Shown here in pieces: positions 16,502 through 25,816 of a stretch of DNA of 38,413 nucleotides (the stretch's first letter is position 1; the number at the start of each line of letters is the position of its first letter). The DNA lies in the NCBI GenBank assembly GCA_014239355.1, contig JAAZYZ010000064.1, positions 1 through 38,413 of the forward strand. Direction: 5' to 3'. The notes under the pieces are model-generated. The model saw nothing but the letters and a program-made list of their open reading frames with translations, was not told where the DNA came from and did not search any database. The stretch is from Fidelibacterota bacterium. Lineage in GTDB: Bacteria; Marinisomatota; Marinisomatia; SCGC-AAA003-L08; TMED6. Position numbers and translations under genes: made by a program.

Positions 16502-17992
16502 ATGATATTTAGATTTTTAAGGTATTTTCAGATATTTTTTTTAACAGTTGGTTTTTTTTATGCTCGAGGATTTTCTTGTAATGAGATAGATAGTGTTATT
16601 ACAAATAGATATAATAATGGTGATTATGAAATTGCTCATACTATGGCAAAAAAGAATAAAGATAAAGAAGATTGTGATGCTAATTTCTATTTTAATTTAG
16701 GTAAAGTGTTTAAAAGGTTTGATGATTTTAATGGTACCAGAGAAATGTATAATTTAGCAATGAAAAAATCAAATGAAGAAGACTATAAAAGCATTAACTT
16801 AGAATATAAAAAATTATCTTTCTTCTCTTCACAAATCAACTTTATCCAATCAATATATGCTAGTGATCGTAATAAAGAGAAAGCTTTAAATAATTATAAA
16901 GAATTATTAACAGGTAATCAAAAGTGGGATAATGGTGAACCTTTTGTAGATGCTAATCAAAACATGAGCTATGATACAGGTGAAGCTCATACAGATTGGA
17001 AGTTTGATGATATTGGTTTATTAAATTTATATATTGCAGATTTATATAAGAATTCTGAGAATTATACAGAAGCTATATTGTATTTAAAATCAGCAATTTT
17101 AATCAATCCATATGTAAAAAAATATCAAGAATATATAAATGTTATTTCAAAATTGATTGCTCAAAAAGGTAATGATTATTTAAGGCTTGGTAAAATAGAT
17201 GATGCGATTGAAGAATATAGTTTATCATTATCTATAGACTCAACAGAAGCATCAATATTTTATAATTTAGGTAATGCCTATTTTGAAAATCAAGATTATT
17301 CTAATGCAATTCAAGCCTTTCAAAATGTTATGAAACTAGACCCAGATAAATTTAAAGCTGTTCATAAGTCAGGTATTTCTTACCAAAAAATGAATCTTCA
17401 TGAAGAAGCGATAGTGGAATTTAGAAAAGCTATAGGAATCATAGAGAGAACCGAAGAGAATTTTATGTCATCTTATCATAGTTTGGGTGTCTCTTTTATG
17501 GAGACAGGATCTTATTCTGAAGCAATTCAAATATTAAATGAGGTTATTACTTTGTCTCCTCAATATTATAAAGCTTATGAAACATTAGGTGTTATTCATA
17601 TAGAAGCTAATGATTCTAAATTTGTAAATTACGATTTGGCTTTAGAGTATTTATTGGAAGCTTCTAAGGTAAAATCTGATAATTATAGAATTAAATTTAG
17701 ATTGTCCCAACTTTACAATATGATGGCTGAAGAGAACAAAGAGAATGAAAAGTATACATTAATGAATAAAAATTTAGTTGAGGCAAAGAAATATGCAAGA
17801 CAATGTCTAAAATTAAAAAAGACGTATGGTGGAGCATATTTTGAGTTAGGTGTTGCTGAGCTTAATTTATGTAACCGCTCCTCTTCTCTTAAAGCTTTAA
17901 AAAAAGCCGCAAAATATGATAGAAGATATCGATCTGAAGTAAAAAGAATTATTAAGAAGATGGATGCTATCATGAACCACTGTCAAGATTAA
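16502..17992 (+). CDS. Secreted TPR-repeat protein
   Basis: 496 residues. A hydrophobic N-terminus (FRFLRYFQIFFLTVGFFYARG) looks like a signal peptide, with Cys26 just after it. Tandem tetratricopeptide repeats occupy most of the rest: for example NGDYEIAHTMAKKN, LRLGKIDDAIEEYSLSLSID, YNLGNAYFENQDYSNAIQAF, SYQKMNLHEEAIVEFRKAI and SLGVSFMETGSYSEAIQIL. Residues about 141-170 form an Asp/Gly/Asn-rich insert (WDNGEPFVDANQNMSYDTGE), a Ca-loop-like pattern common in FCB secreted proteins. It probably acts as a periplasmic or envelope scaffold. A good ribosome site AAGAAGG lies seven bases before the ATG. Confidence 0.85.
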   Translation: MIFRFLRYFQIFFLTVGFFYARGFSCNEIDSVITNRYNNGDYEIAHTMAKKNKDKEDCDANFYFNLGKVFKRFDDFNGTREMYNLAMKKSNEEDYKSINLEYKKLSFFSSQINFIQSIYASDRNKEKALNNYKELLTGNQKWDNGEPFVDANQNMSYDTGEAHTDWKFDDIGLLNLYIADLYKNSENYTEAILYLKSAILINPYVKKYQEYINVISKLIAQKGNDYLRLGKIDDAIEEYSLSLSIDSTEASIFYNLGNAYFENQDYSNAIQAFQNVMKLDPDKFKAVHKSGISYQKMNLHEEAIVEFRKAIGIIERTEENFMSSYHSLGVSFMETGSYSEAIQILNEVITLSPQYYKAYETLGVIHIEANDSKFVNYDLALEYLLEASKVKSDNYRIKFRLSQLYNMMAEENKENEKYTLMNKNLVEAKKYARQCLKLKKTYGGAYFELGVAELNLCNRSSSLKALKKAAKYDRRYRSEVKRIIKKMDAIMNHCQD

Positions 17993-18007
17993 ATAAAACT
18001 TACATAT

Positions 18008-18688
18008 ATGATAAAAGCTGTAGTTTTTGATTTAGATAATACCTTGCTAGATTTTATGAAAATGAAAAATACTGCTGTTGAAGCTGCTGTATCAGGAATG
18101 ATTTTCTCTGGCCTTGAAGTTAACAAAGAAGCTGCAATACAAAAAATTTATTCAATATATGATTCTAAGGGTTATGAATATCAAGAAGTTTTTGATTCAT
18201 TTTTAAAAGATACTATTGGTAAGGTTGATTACAAAATTTTAGCCTCAGGTATTATAGCATATAAAAAAGCTAAAGAAAGCTCATTAATGCTTTATAAAAA
18301 TGTTAATGAAACATTATTTTCTCTTACAAAAATGGGTTTAAAATTAGCTGTTATTTCAGATGCTCCAAGTAGAGAGGCTTGGGTTAGAATTTGTTCTGTT
18401 AATTTAGAACATACCTTTGACGCAGTAATAACGCTACATGATAAAGGTATTCATAAGCCATCTCCTGAACCATTTAAAGAAGCAATTAAGTCTTTAAGTG
18501 TAAAAGTAGAAGAAACTCTAATGGTTGGTGATTGGCCTGAAAGAGATATAATTGGCGCTAAAAATGTAGGTATGAAAACTGCTTTTGCTAAATACGGTGA
18601 TACTTTTGATACTAAAAACTCAGGTGCAGACTATGTTCTTGAAGATATTTCAGATTTAATTAATCTAATAAATAAAATTAATAAATAA
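18008..18688 (+). CDS. HAD-superfamily hydrolase
   Basis: 226 residues, a cytoplasmic HAD phosphatase with a helical C1 cap. Motif I is FDLDNTLLDF (nucleophile Asp9, acid/base Asp11), motif II LAVISDAPS, motif III Lys in GIHKPSPEPF, motif IV VGDWPERDIIGAKNVG. The overall pattern is close to YjjG-type nucleotidases and phosphoglycolate-phosphatase-like enzymes, but the substrate cannot be read. Its stop shares one base with the acpS start (TAATG). Confidence 0.88.
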   Translation: MIKAVVFDLDNTLLDFMKMKNTAVEAAVSGMIFSGLEVNKEAAIQKIYSIYDSKGYEYQEVFDSFLKDTIGKVDYKILASGIIAYKKAKESSLMLYKNVNETLFSLTKMGLKLAVISDAPSREAWVRICSVNLEHTFDAVITLHDKGIHKPSPEPFKEAIKSLSVKVEETLMVGDWPERDIIGAKNVGMKTAFAKYGDTFDTKNSGADYVLEDISDLINLINKINK

Positions 18689-19041
18689 TGGTTGGAACTG
18701 ATATAATAGAAGTTGCTCGCATTGAAAAGCTTATTAAAGAAAAAGGCGATAAGTTTTTAAATAGAGTTTATACCAAAGATGAAATAGTTTACTGTGAATC
18801 TAAAGGGTCAAATAAATACCAGCATTATGCTGGAAGATTTGCAGCTAAAGAGGCAGTTTTTAAGGTTATTTCCAATAATGATATTAAATCATTAATATTT
18901 AAAGATATTCAAATATTAAACAAGAATGATGGTTCTCCTTATGTCAATATACTTAGCTCTAATTATGATGATTCTTTTACTCTATATATTTCTATATCTC
19001 ATATTAAAGAATATGCAACAGCAATTGCAGTGAAAAAATGA
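18688..19041 (+). CDS. acpS: Holo-[acyl-carrier-protein] synthase
   Basis: 117 residues, normal length. It transfers 4'-phosphopantetheine from CoA to a serine of acyl carrier protein, activating fatty-acid synthesis. MVGTDIIEVARIE holds the first metal-binding Asp, FLNRVYTKDEIVYC follows, and GRFAAKEAVFKV holds the Glu and Lys of the active site. ISISHIKEYATAIAV ends the fold. It is translationally coupled to both the HAD gene (TAATG) and recN (ATGA). Confidence 0.95.
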   Translation: MVGTDIIEVARIEKLIKEKGDKFLNRVYTKDEIVYCESKGSNKYQHYAGRFAAKEAVFKVISNNDIKSLIFKDIQILNKNDGSPYVNILSSNYDDSFTLYISISHIKEYATAIAVKK

Positions 19042-20657
19042 TTAAAAATATTAATATATCAAATATTGCGATTATTGACAATCTAGAGATTAATTTTTCT
19101 AAAGGTTTTAATATTATAACAGGTGAAAGTGGCGCAGGTAAGTCAATCTTAATTAAATCAATAGAATATTTAAAAGTAAAAAAGTTTAATAAGGATGATT
19201 TTAGAAAAAATGCTGATTCTGCATCTATTAATTCAGTAATTAATATTGATAATAAAGACTATAGTCTTGAAAGAAAAATATCTAAAAATTACATATCTAC
19301 CTTTTATGTTAATAATGAAAAAACTAATTTTGAAACATATAGTCAATTATTAAAAAATGCTATAGATATACATAATCAAAATGATCATCAAGACTTATTG
19401 GATAAAAATTTACATATTCAATACTTAGATGCTTTTGCAGATAATAGTTTAATTTTAAATCAAATAGATTCTGTATATACAGAGTGGCAAAAAATGAAAA
19501 AGGAATTATCTGATTTAGTAAGAGAAAAAGAAGAATACAAAGCAAAAAAAGAATTATATCAATTTCAAAATGAAGAATTATCAAAAATTGATTTAACAGA
19601 AGGTATGGAAGAAAAACTTATGTCTAAATATCAATTATTATTTAATTCAAAAAAGATAAAAGATAGTATTGCGGTTAGTAAATCTAATCTTAGTGATGAT
19701 TTATCAGATAATAATGTTTCTTCTAAAATATCTAATGCAATTAAAAATATTGAAGATATAGTCGAATATAGTAAGGATTTTAAAACAATTAGTTCAAGAT
19801 TAGAATCTTTATTAATTGAGGCAAACGATATATCGTTTGATTTAGAAAACCTTTCAAATGATATAGTGCTTGATGCTGAAAAATTAAAAAAATATGAAGA
19901 AAAAATTGCTTTTTTAAATCATATCAAAAGCAAATATGGACCCAGGATTAAAGATGTTATAAATCACAAAGAATCTTTAAAAAATCAGATTATAAAATCT
20001 AAAAATTATGATAAAGAAATATCAGATTATGAGTCTAAAATTAATACATTAGAGACTAAATTAATGAATTTATGTAAGAAAATATCAATTATCCGAAAAA
20101 AGATACAACCTATTATCGAAAATGAGATCAAGAAAAAATTTGTATTTTTAGATTTAAACAATGCTGAAATACAGTTCAAAATTAATTCTGACAATTCTTT
20201 TTTATCTAATTCGGGGTATGATGAATGTGAGATTTTTATTAGAACTAATAAAGGTGAAGATTTTAAACCCTTAACATACATTGCTTCTGGTGGAGAAATT
20301 TCAAGAATTATGTTAGCTATCAAGCTATCTTTGCAAGATAAATTTAATTTAAATTCACTAATTTTTGATGAAGTTGATGTGGGTATTTCTGGAAGTACAG
20401 CTAGTAAGATTGGTTCTGCATTGTACGAGTTAAGTAAATATAGTCAAGTAGTATGTGTTACTCATTTAGCTCAAATTGCTTCAAAAACTAATGATTCACA
20501 TTATAAAATATTTAAAACTGATTCAGATAATAGGATAGTTGCAAAAATTGAAGAATTAAATAACGAAAGTAAAATTAATGAAATTGCTAGACTTTTAAGC
20601 AATGAAGAGATAACTTCAGACAGTATAAAACAAGCAACTAATATGATGGGGCAGTAG
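19038..20657 (+). CDS. recN: DNA repair protein RecN
   Basis: 539 residues, normal length. It is an SMC-like ATPase recruited to double-strand breaks. Head: Walker A GESGAGKSI (about 30-38), and the RecN-specific DIHNQNDHQDLLD. Two coiled-coil arms are separated by a short middle segment. C-terminal signature is YIASGGEISRIMLAIK, Walker B LNSLIFDEVDVGISG, and VVCVTHLAQIAS. All ATPase motifs are intact, in contrast to the interrupted smc gene earlier in the window. The start overlaps the acpS stop (ATGA). Confidence 0.95.
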   Translation: MIKNINISNIAIIDNLEINFSKGFNIITGESGAGKSILIKSIEYLKVKKFNKDDFRKNADSASINSVINIDNKDYSLERKISKNYISTFYVNNEKTNFETYSQLLKNAIDIHNQNDHQDLLDKNLHIQYLDAFADNSLILNQIDSVYTEWQKMKKELSDLVREKEEYKAKKELYQFQNEELSKIDLTEGMEEKLMSKYQLLFNSKKIKDSIAVSKSNLSDDLSDNNVSSKISNAIKNIEDIVEYSKDFKTISSRLESLLIEANDISFDLENLSNDIVLDAEKLKKYEEKIAFLNHIKSKYGPRIKDVINHKESLKNQIIKSKNYDKEISDYESKINTLETKLMNLCKKISIIRKKIQPIIENEIKKKFVFLDLNNAEIQFKINSDNSFLSNSGYDECEIFIRTNKGEDFKPLTYIASGGEISRIMLAIKLSLQDKFNLNSLIFDEVDVGISGSTASKIGSALYELSKYSQVVCVTHLAQIASKTNDSHYKIFKTDSDNRIVAKIEELNNESKINEIARLLSNEEITSDSIKQATNMMGQ

Positions 20658-20660
20658 AAG

Positions 20661-21911
20661 GTGGATAAATTTATCATTAATTCAACAAAATCATTAAATG
20701 GTGAAGTTTCTATTGGTGGAGCAAAAAACGCTGTATTACCCTTAATGACAGCTTGTATTATTAGCCCAGGAGAGTATACATTAAATAATGTTCCTATATT
20801 AAGAGACACATTAACAATGGCTAAGCTTTTAGAGATGGTTGGTGCTAAAGTTGATATAGAGAAAAATAAATTTGTAATTAACACTGAAAATTGTAATACG
20901 CCATATGCTCCGTATGATCTAGTAAAAACAATGCGAGCTTCATTTTACGTATTAGGCCCATTTATGAGTCGCTTCAATAAAGCACAAGTATCTCTTCCTG
21001 GCGGTTGTGCTTGGGGTCCACGACCTGTAGATTTTCATATTAAAGCATTAGAAAAGATGGGAGCCGAAATTGAATTATCTGGTGGCTATATTAATGCCTC
21101 GGGCCAGTTAAAGGGTGCTGATATTATTTTTGATAAAAGTAGTGTAGGTGCTACAGGAAATGTAATAATGGCTGCAGTTAAAGCTAAAGGTGTAACAAGA
21201 ATACTGAATGCAGCTATGGAGCCAGAAATAGACTGTTTGATTGATTTTTTAAATCTTATGGGTGCAGATATACATAGAGAACAAGATGGGTCAGTTAATA
21301 TAAAAGGCGTTAATACTTTGAAAAATAAAGTTGAATTTGACGTTATACCCGATAGAATTGAAGCTGGAACATTTATGATTGCTGTTGCTATGTGTGGCGG
21401 AGATGTGACATTAAAAAATATTGAACCAAATCACCTATCAATTGTAACTAATAAACTTATTGATGCAGGAGCTGATATAGATATTACTAAAAATCAATTA
21501 CGAACAAGGATGTATAGAAAACCAAAGTCTATTGATATGTCTACTGCAATATATCCAGGATTCCCAACAGATTTACAGGCTCAATGGATGGCTTTAATGA
21601 CAATATCTGAAGGCTCTTGTACCATCACGGATACTATATATACAGATAGATTTACTCATATAGCTGAACTTGAGAGACTTGGAGCAAAAATTCATTTAGA
21701 TAATAATGTTGCTCATATTACTGGTGTTGATAAATTATATGGAGCGCAAGTTATGTCAACTGACATTAGAGCTAGCGCTTCTTTAGTGATTGCTGGATTG
21801 GCCTCTGAAGGAGAAACAGAAATTTCTAGAATTTACCATATTGATAGAGGTTATGAGAGTATTGAACAGAAATTTAGTTTGATCGCTGGTCAAATTAAAC
21901 GTTCAAGTTAA
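20661..21911 (+). CDS. murA: UDP-N-acetylglucosamine 1-carboxyvinyltransferase
   Basis: 416 residues, normal length. It is the first committed step of peptidoglycan synthesis, transferring enolpyruvate from PEP to UDP-GlcNAc. GTG start at 20661, three bases after the recN stop. The N-terminus MDKFIINSTKSLNGEVSIGGAKNA matches the family exactly, so GTG is the start even though the ribosome site is weak. The catalytic, fosfomycin-sensitive Cys116 lies in LPGGCAWGPRPVD. VMAAVKAKGVT, DRIEAGTFM and GFPTDLQAQWMAL are other conserved blocks. The organism therefore makes peptidoglycan. Confidence 0.96.
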   Translation: MDKFIINSTKSLNGEVSIGGAKNAVLPLMTACIISPGEYTLNNVPILRDTLTMAKLLEMVGAKVDIEKNKFVINTENCNTPYAPYDLVKTMRASFYVLGPFMSRFNKAQVSLPGGCAWGPRPVDFHIKALEKMGAEIELSGGYINASGQLKGADIIFDKSSVGATGNVIMAAVKAKGVTRILNAAMEPEIDCLIDFLNLMGADIHREQDGSVNIKGVNTLKNKVEFDVIPDRIEAGTFMIAVAMCGGDVTLKNIEPNHLSIVTNKLIDAGADIDITKNQLRTRMYRKPKSIDMSTAIYPGFPTDLQAQWMALMTISEGSCTITDTIYTDRFTHIAELERLGAKIHLDNNVAHITGVDKLYGAQVMSTDIRASASLVIAGLASEGETEISRIYHIDRGYESIEQKFSLIAGQIKRSS

Positions 21912-22057
21912 CATGTGATAAGGTGCACAAAATCTTATCTGAAATAAATTGTTACAATAAAATGTTCGATAATATTTGCATAATATGAAATCTTATTTTA
22001 ATTTATGTCAGAAAAGTTAATGTCATTGTAATGTTTTTAAACGAAGGAGTATTTAAA
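21912..22057. other. Intergenic gap upstream of the secreted protein gene
   Basis: 146 bases, A/T-rich. It contains a GATAAG/CTTATC stem (21917-21922 with 21934-21939) lacking a U tract, and an inverted repeat ATTGT-T-ACAAT at 21948-21958 that could be an operator. No convincing -35/-10 pair was found, but a promoter is expected because the downstream gene has its own strong ribosome site and terminator. Nothing coding is seen. Confidence 0.4.
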
Positions 22058-22792
22058 ATGAAAAAATTAACACTATTAATCTTAATGTTATCTTTAGGTT
22101 TAAGCCACACATCTTATAGTGGTATTATTAAATCAAAAGAAGATAACAACCCGAATGCAGTTGAAATTACAATTCACTCTGATGTAGACATATATGGAGT
22201 TCAGTTTGATTTAGATTATGATAATAATCTACTTTCTTTATCTGAAGGTCAAATCACATCATTAGTAAATTCTGCTGATGTGTATTCTAAAGTGATCGAG
22301 CCTGGCAAAGCTAGAGTGATAATGTTTAGCATGCAAGGTGATAAAATTATGAGTTCATCTAATGATCTAAGTTCAGTAATTAATATCTCTTTTGATACAA
22401 TGGATGGTATTTCAAATGCAAATATAGCTATTTCTAATTTAATTTTAGCTGGTGCAAATGGTGTATCTGTTGATTGTGAAAAAGAATCTTCATATGATAT
22501 TAATTTTATGCCTGAAGAAACATCTTTAGAAATGAATTATCCAAACCCATTCAACCCATCTACAACAATTCCATTTAATATTACTCAAGCTGGTAATGTT
22601 ACATTGAATGTTTATGATATGAGTGGTTCTTTAGTGAAAACATTAGCTTCAGATTATAAAGAAGCTGGTAGCTACAAAGTAATTTGGAATGGCTTAAATA
22701 ATGATGGTCAGCAAGTTGCTAGTGGTCAATATATACTAAAAATGAGTGCTCCTAATTATTCTAATACATTACAAATGACTTTTATTAAGTAG
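22058..22792 (+). CDS. Secreted cohesin-like protein with T9SS/FlgD-like C-terminal sorting domain
   Basis: 244 residues from ATG 22058, chosen because GAAGGAG (22043-22049) lies eight bases upstream and MKKLTLLILMLSLGLSHTSYS is a clean signal peptide; an upstream ATG at 22031 would add nine residues before it. Residues about 25-150 form a beta-rich domain like cohesin/carbohydrate-module folds (VEITIHSDVDIYGVQFDLDYD...LLSL). Residues about 165-244 are a FlgD/T9SS type A sorting module: NYPNPFNPSTTIPFNI, VTLNVYDMSGSLVKTL, GSYKVIWNGLNNDGQQV, ASGQYILKM. It is probably exported and attached outside the cell. It stands alone with its own terminator, consistent with separate and perhaps high expression. 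Confidence 0.85.
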   Translation: MKKLTLLILMLSLGLSHTSYSGIIKSKEDNNPNAVEITIHSDVDIYGVQFDLDYDNNLLSLSEGQITSLVNSADVYSKVIEPGKARVIMFSMQGDKIMSSSNDLSSVINISFDTMDGISNANIAISNLILAGANGVSVDCEKESSYDINFMPEETSLEMNYPNPFNPSTTIPFNITQAGNVTLNVYDMSGSLVKTLASDYKEAGSYKVIWNGLNNDGQQVASGQYILKMSAPNYSNTLQMTFIK

Positions 22793-22811
22793 TTAAATCT
22801 ACATAATAATG

Positions 22812-22844
22812 AAAAAGCCTCAATTTTTTTGAGGCTTTTTTTTT
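22812..22844 (+). terminator. Rho-independent terminator
   Basis: A perfect 12-bp stem AAAAAGCCTCAA / TTGAGGCTTTTT with a five-T loop is followed by more T residues (to 22844). It lies 20 bases after the secreted-protein stop. The A-rich left arm could also serve minus-strand transcripts, but no minus-strand gene is near. Confidence 0.93.
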
Positions 22845-22949
22845 AAGTAAATATTTTGTTATTAGGTATTATATATAATAAATTAAAAATGTTCTTATCT
22901 TTCTTATTGAATACTTAGTATGGAGTTAAGTTTTTAGTTTAAATTTTTT

Positions 22950-24293
22950 ATGAAGTTTAACATTGTTATTATAGGCGCAGGTGAGGTTGGTTTTAATCTA
23001 GCTAAATCTTTAAGTAAAGAAGAGCATGATATTACTGTTATTGATATAGATCCTCAAAAATGTCAAAAAGTTATAAATAATATTGATGCAAAGGTAATTG
23101 AAGGTGATGGCTGTTCTCAAAGAATAATCCAAAATATTGAAATGAATGAGATAGATTATCTTATTGCACTGACAAGGATTGATGAAGTTAACTTAGTTGC
23201 CTCTAAGATGGGTAAGGAAAGAGGGGCTAAAAAAGTAATTTGCAGATTAAGAAATACTGAATACGGTAAAAAAACAATTATAGATCCTTCTCAATTTGGA
23301 ATTAATCATATAGTTTTTCCTGAAAAAGCAGCTAGAGATGAGATAAAAAAAATAATTACTCAACCATCTAGTCTTGATATTGAAACATTTAAAGATGAAA
23401 AAATTACATTAATAGGTATTTTATTAGATGCTTCATCTCCATTAATCGGTAGAACTATGGAAAATGTTGAAATATCAAATCCATATATACCTCATAAATT
23501 GTCTATTATCTGTAGAGGAGATTCAACTTTCATACCCCATAAAAAGACAAAGTATGCTATTAATGATATAGCTTATTTTGCAGCTCCTTCAAATTGTTTA
23601 GATAAAGTTCAGTTAATGGCTGGAAAATCTTCATTCAAAGTAAAGAATATTATGATAATGGGAGGTGGTAAAGTAGGTCGTTTAGTTGCTGCCTCATTAC
23701 AAGATGATTATAATGTTAAATTGTTGGAAAAAGACGTAGAAAAGGCTGAATTAATTAGTGATAAGTTGGAGAATACTTTAGTCCTTACTGATGATGGTTT
23801 AGATATTGATTTTCTTGAATCTGAAAATATTTCTTCATTAGATTGTTTTATTGCGGTAGCTGAAAATGAACAAATTAATATTATGTCATCTTTGCTAATG
23901 AAACATTATGGAGTTAAACAAGTCATTGTCCATATTAATAGTACTAGTTTTTTTAAGGTTGTTAGAAGGATAGGCATTGATGCCGTTATTAGTAAAAATA
24001 CGTCAGCCGTAAATAAAGTATTAAAAATTATTAGAAGTGATGAAGATAAATTGTCTGTTTCAAGATTTGATGAAATAGATATAGAATCTCTTGAAATTAT
24101 AGTAAGAGAAGATTCAGATTTTTTAATTAGAAAACTTTCTATAAAAGACCTTCCTGATGAAATTTGTTTAGCTGCAATTGTTAGAAAGGACAAAATTATT
24201 ATTCCAATAAGAGGCACAGATCTTAAAATTGGTGATGAATTGTTGTTTTTTACTAAAAAAGAAGATATTTATAAAGCTGAACAATTATTTTAA
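22950..24293 (+). CDS. trkA: Trk potassium uptake regulatory subunit TrkA
   Basis: 447 residues, normal length. It is a peripheral cytoplasmic NAD-binding regulator of the Trk K+ channel. There are two tandem RCK modules: Rossmann GAGEVG at 9-14 and GGGKVG at about 238-243. Each is followed by a regulatory RCK-C part (about 150-220 and 365-447; SPLIGRTMENVEI and SDFLIRKLSIKDLP). The 157-base gap before it contains the terminator above and A/T-rich DNA. There is no clear Shine-Dalgarno before the ATG. trkH follows 20 bases later. Confidence 0.95.
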   Translation: MKFNIVIIGAGEVGFNLAKSLSKEEHDITVIDIDPQKCQKVINNIDAKVIEGDGCSQRIIQNIEMNEIDYLIALTRIDEVNLVASKMGKERGAKKVICRLRNTEYGKKTIIDPSQFGINHIVFPEKAARDEIKKIITQPSSLDIETFKDEKITLIGILLDASSPLIGRTMENVEISNPYIPHKLSIICRGDSTFIPHKKTKYAINDIAYFAAPSNCLDKVQLMAGKSSFKVKNIMIMGGGKVGRLVAASLQDDYNVKLLEKDVEKAELISDKLENTLVLTDDGLDIDFLESENISSLDCFIAVAENEQINIMSSLLMKHYGVKQVIVHINSTSFFKVVRRIGIDAVISKNTSAVNKVLKIIRSDEDKLSVSRFDEIDIESLEIIVREDSDFLIRKLSIKDLPDEICLAAIVRKDKIIIPIRGTDLKIGDELLFFTKKEDIYKAEQLF

Positions 24294-24313
24294 TAATATA
24301 AAATGATATAATT

Positions 24314-25816
24314 ATGTTTAATAAAAGAATATTTAATATGATTGGTTATGTCCTTGTATTTTTAGGTATATCAATGTTTTTTAGTGCAATTTGGAGCTAT
24401 TTAGATAATAGTGATGATTTGATAGCTATCTTGTATTCTATTTTAATCACATCAGGATTTGGAATTTTATTAATCTTTTTAACGCAATTAAGAATTACTA
24501 AGATATTTCCTTATTTTTCTTTTAAAGATACAGGTAAGCTTGATTTATCTCATAGAGATGGATATACTCTCGTTTCTTTAAGTTGGATTATGATGGCAGT
24601 TTTTAGCGCTTTACCATTTTATTTGTATGGAGGTCCTTTTGAGAGCTTTATTGATTCATTTTTTGAGTCTATATCTGGTCTAACAACTACTGGAGCTAGT
24701 ATATTATCTATTCAAGATTATTCAAATATACCAAGAGGTTTGATGTTCTGGCGAAGTTTTACCCATTTTATTGGTGGGATTGGTATTATTGTGTTTAGTA
24801 TTGCTATATTACCTTTGATGGGCTTTGGTGGAGTTCAATTATTTAGAGCTGAAGTCGCTGGGCCTGTTGCAGATAAATTAACTCCTAGAATTAAGCAAAC
24901 TGCTACATTATTATGGAGTATTTATTTTGGATTAATTATTTCAGAAACTCTAATTCTTGTAATTGAAGGCTTAAGTTTTTATGATGCTTTAACTCATACA
25001 TTTGCAACGATGGCTACAGGTGGTTTTTCTACTAATCCAGATAGCATTGCTTCTTATCCTTCGATTGTGCAGTATACAATGATATTGTTTATGATTTTAG
25101 CTGCATCAAGTTTTTCTTTACATTTCTTAGCTTTTAGAAAAGGTCGTATTGAATACTTTAAAGATCAAGAATTTAAAGTGTATGTATCTATTATTCTTGT
25201 ATTTACATTAGTTTTTTTTACAGATAATTATCTAGTAAATTTTTTTAAAAGTGGAAATTTTGAAGAAGGTTTTAGAAATTCTTTGTTTAACTCTGTTTCA
25301 TTATTAACTACAACAGGTTTTTCTACAGCCGATTACCAACAATGGAATTATACTTCACAAACAATGGTTTTTGTGTTATTATTTATTGGTGGTTGTGCTG
25401 GATCTACAACGGGTGGTATCAAAATTATAAGAACAATATTAGTTTTTAAATTTTTAATTAGAGAGCTTAAAAAATTAATTCATCCGAAGGGTGTATTTAA
25501 AATTAAAATAGGATCAAAAAAAGTTTCCGAAGAGATAGTTAATAATACGGTTGGCTTTTATTTATTTTATATTTTTATTTTTGTTTTTTCTGCCATAGTT
25601 TTTGCATGCTTAGGTTTAAACTTTAATACTGCATTATCAGTATCTGCTTCAGCTATAGGTAATATAGGTCCTGGTTTGGGTGATATTGGTCCTTCATCAA
25701 ATTGGGCAAACATTGGTTTTCCAGCAAAAATTCTAGCTTCATTTTTAATGCTTTTAGGTCGTTTAGAAATATTTACAGTTATGCTATTATTTTCAGGAGC
25801 TTTTTCAAAAAAATGA
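24314..25816 (+). CDS. trkH: Trk potassium uptake channel subunit TrkH
   Basis: 500 residues, inner-membrane K+ uptake channel. Four selectivity-filter repeats are recognisable: SGLTTTGASIL, MATGGFSTNPDS, LLTTTGFSTADY and SAIGNIGPGLGDIG. About ten membrane helices surround them. The long FIGGCAGSTTGGIKIIRT segment near residue 360 is a typical TrkH gating-loop region. Its partner TrkA is immediately upstream. The stop overlaps the following crotonase start by four bases (ATGA). Confidence 0.95.
   Translation: MFNKRIFNMIGYVLVFLGISMFFSAIWSYLDNSDDLIAILYSILITSGFGILLIFLTQLRITKIFPYFSFKDTGKLDLSHRDGYTLVSLSWIMMAVFSALPFYLYGGPFESFIDSFFESISGLTTTGASILSIQDYSNIPRGLMFWRSFTHFIGGIGIIVFSIAILPLMGFGGVQLFRAEVAGPVADKLTPRIKQTATLLWSIYFGLIISETLILVIEGLSFYDALTHTFATMATGGFSTNPDSIASYPSIVQYTMILFMILAASSFSLHFLAFRKGRIEYFKDQEFKVYVSIILVFTLVFFTDNYLVNFFKSGNFEEGFRNSLFNSVSLLTTTGFSTADYQQWNYTSQTMVFVLLFIGGCAGSTTGGIKIIRTILVFKFLIRELKKLIHPKGVFKIKIGSKKVSEEIVNNTVGFYLFYIFIFVFSAIVFACLGLNFNTALSVSASAIGNIGPGLGDIGPSSNWANIGFPAKILASFLMLLGRLEIFTVMLLFSGAFSKK

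Noticed and set aside
21917..21939. Terminator after murA
   Set aside because: The GATAAG/CTTATC stem is weak with a long loop and lacks a T run, so it was not called as a terminator.
25702..25812. Longer N-terminus for the crotonase
   Set aside because: This part lies inside trkH in another frame, has no crotonase similarity, and the ATG at 25813 matches the family start.
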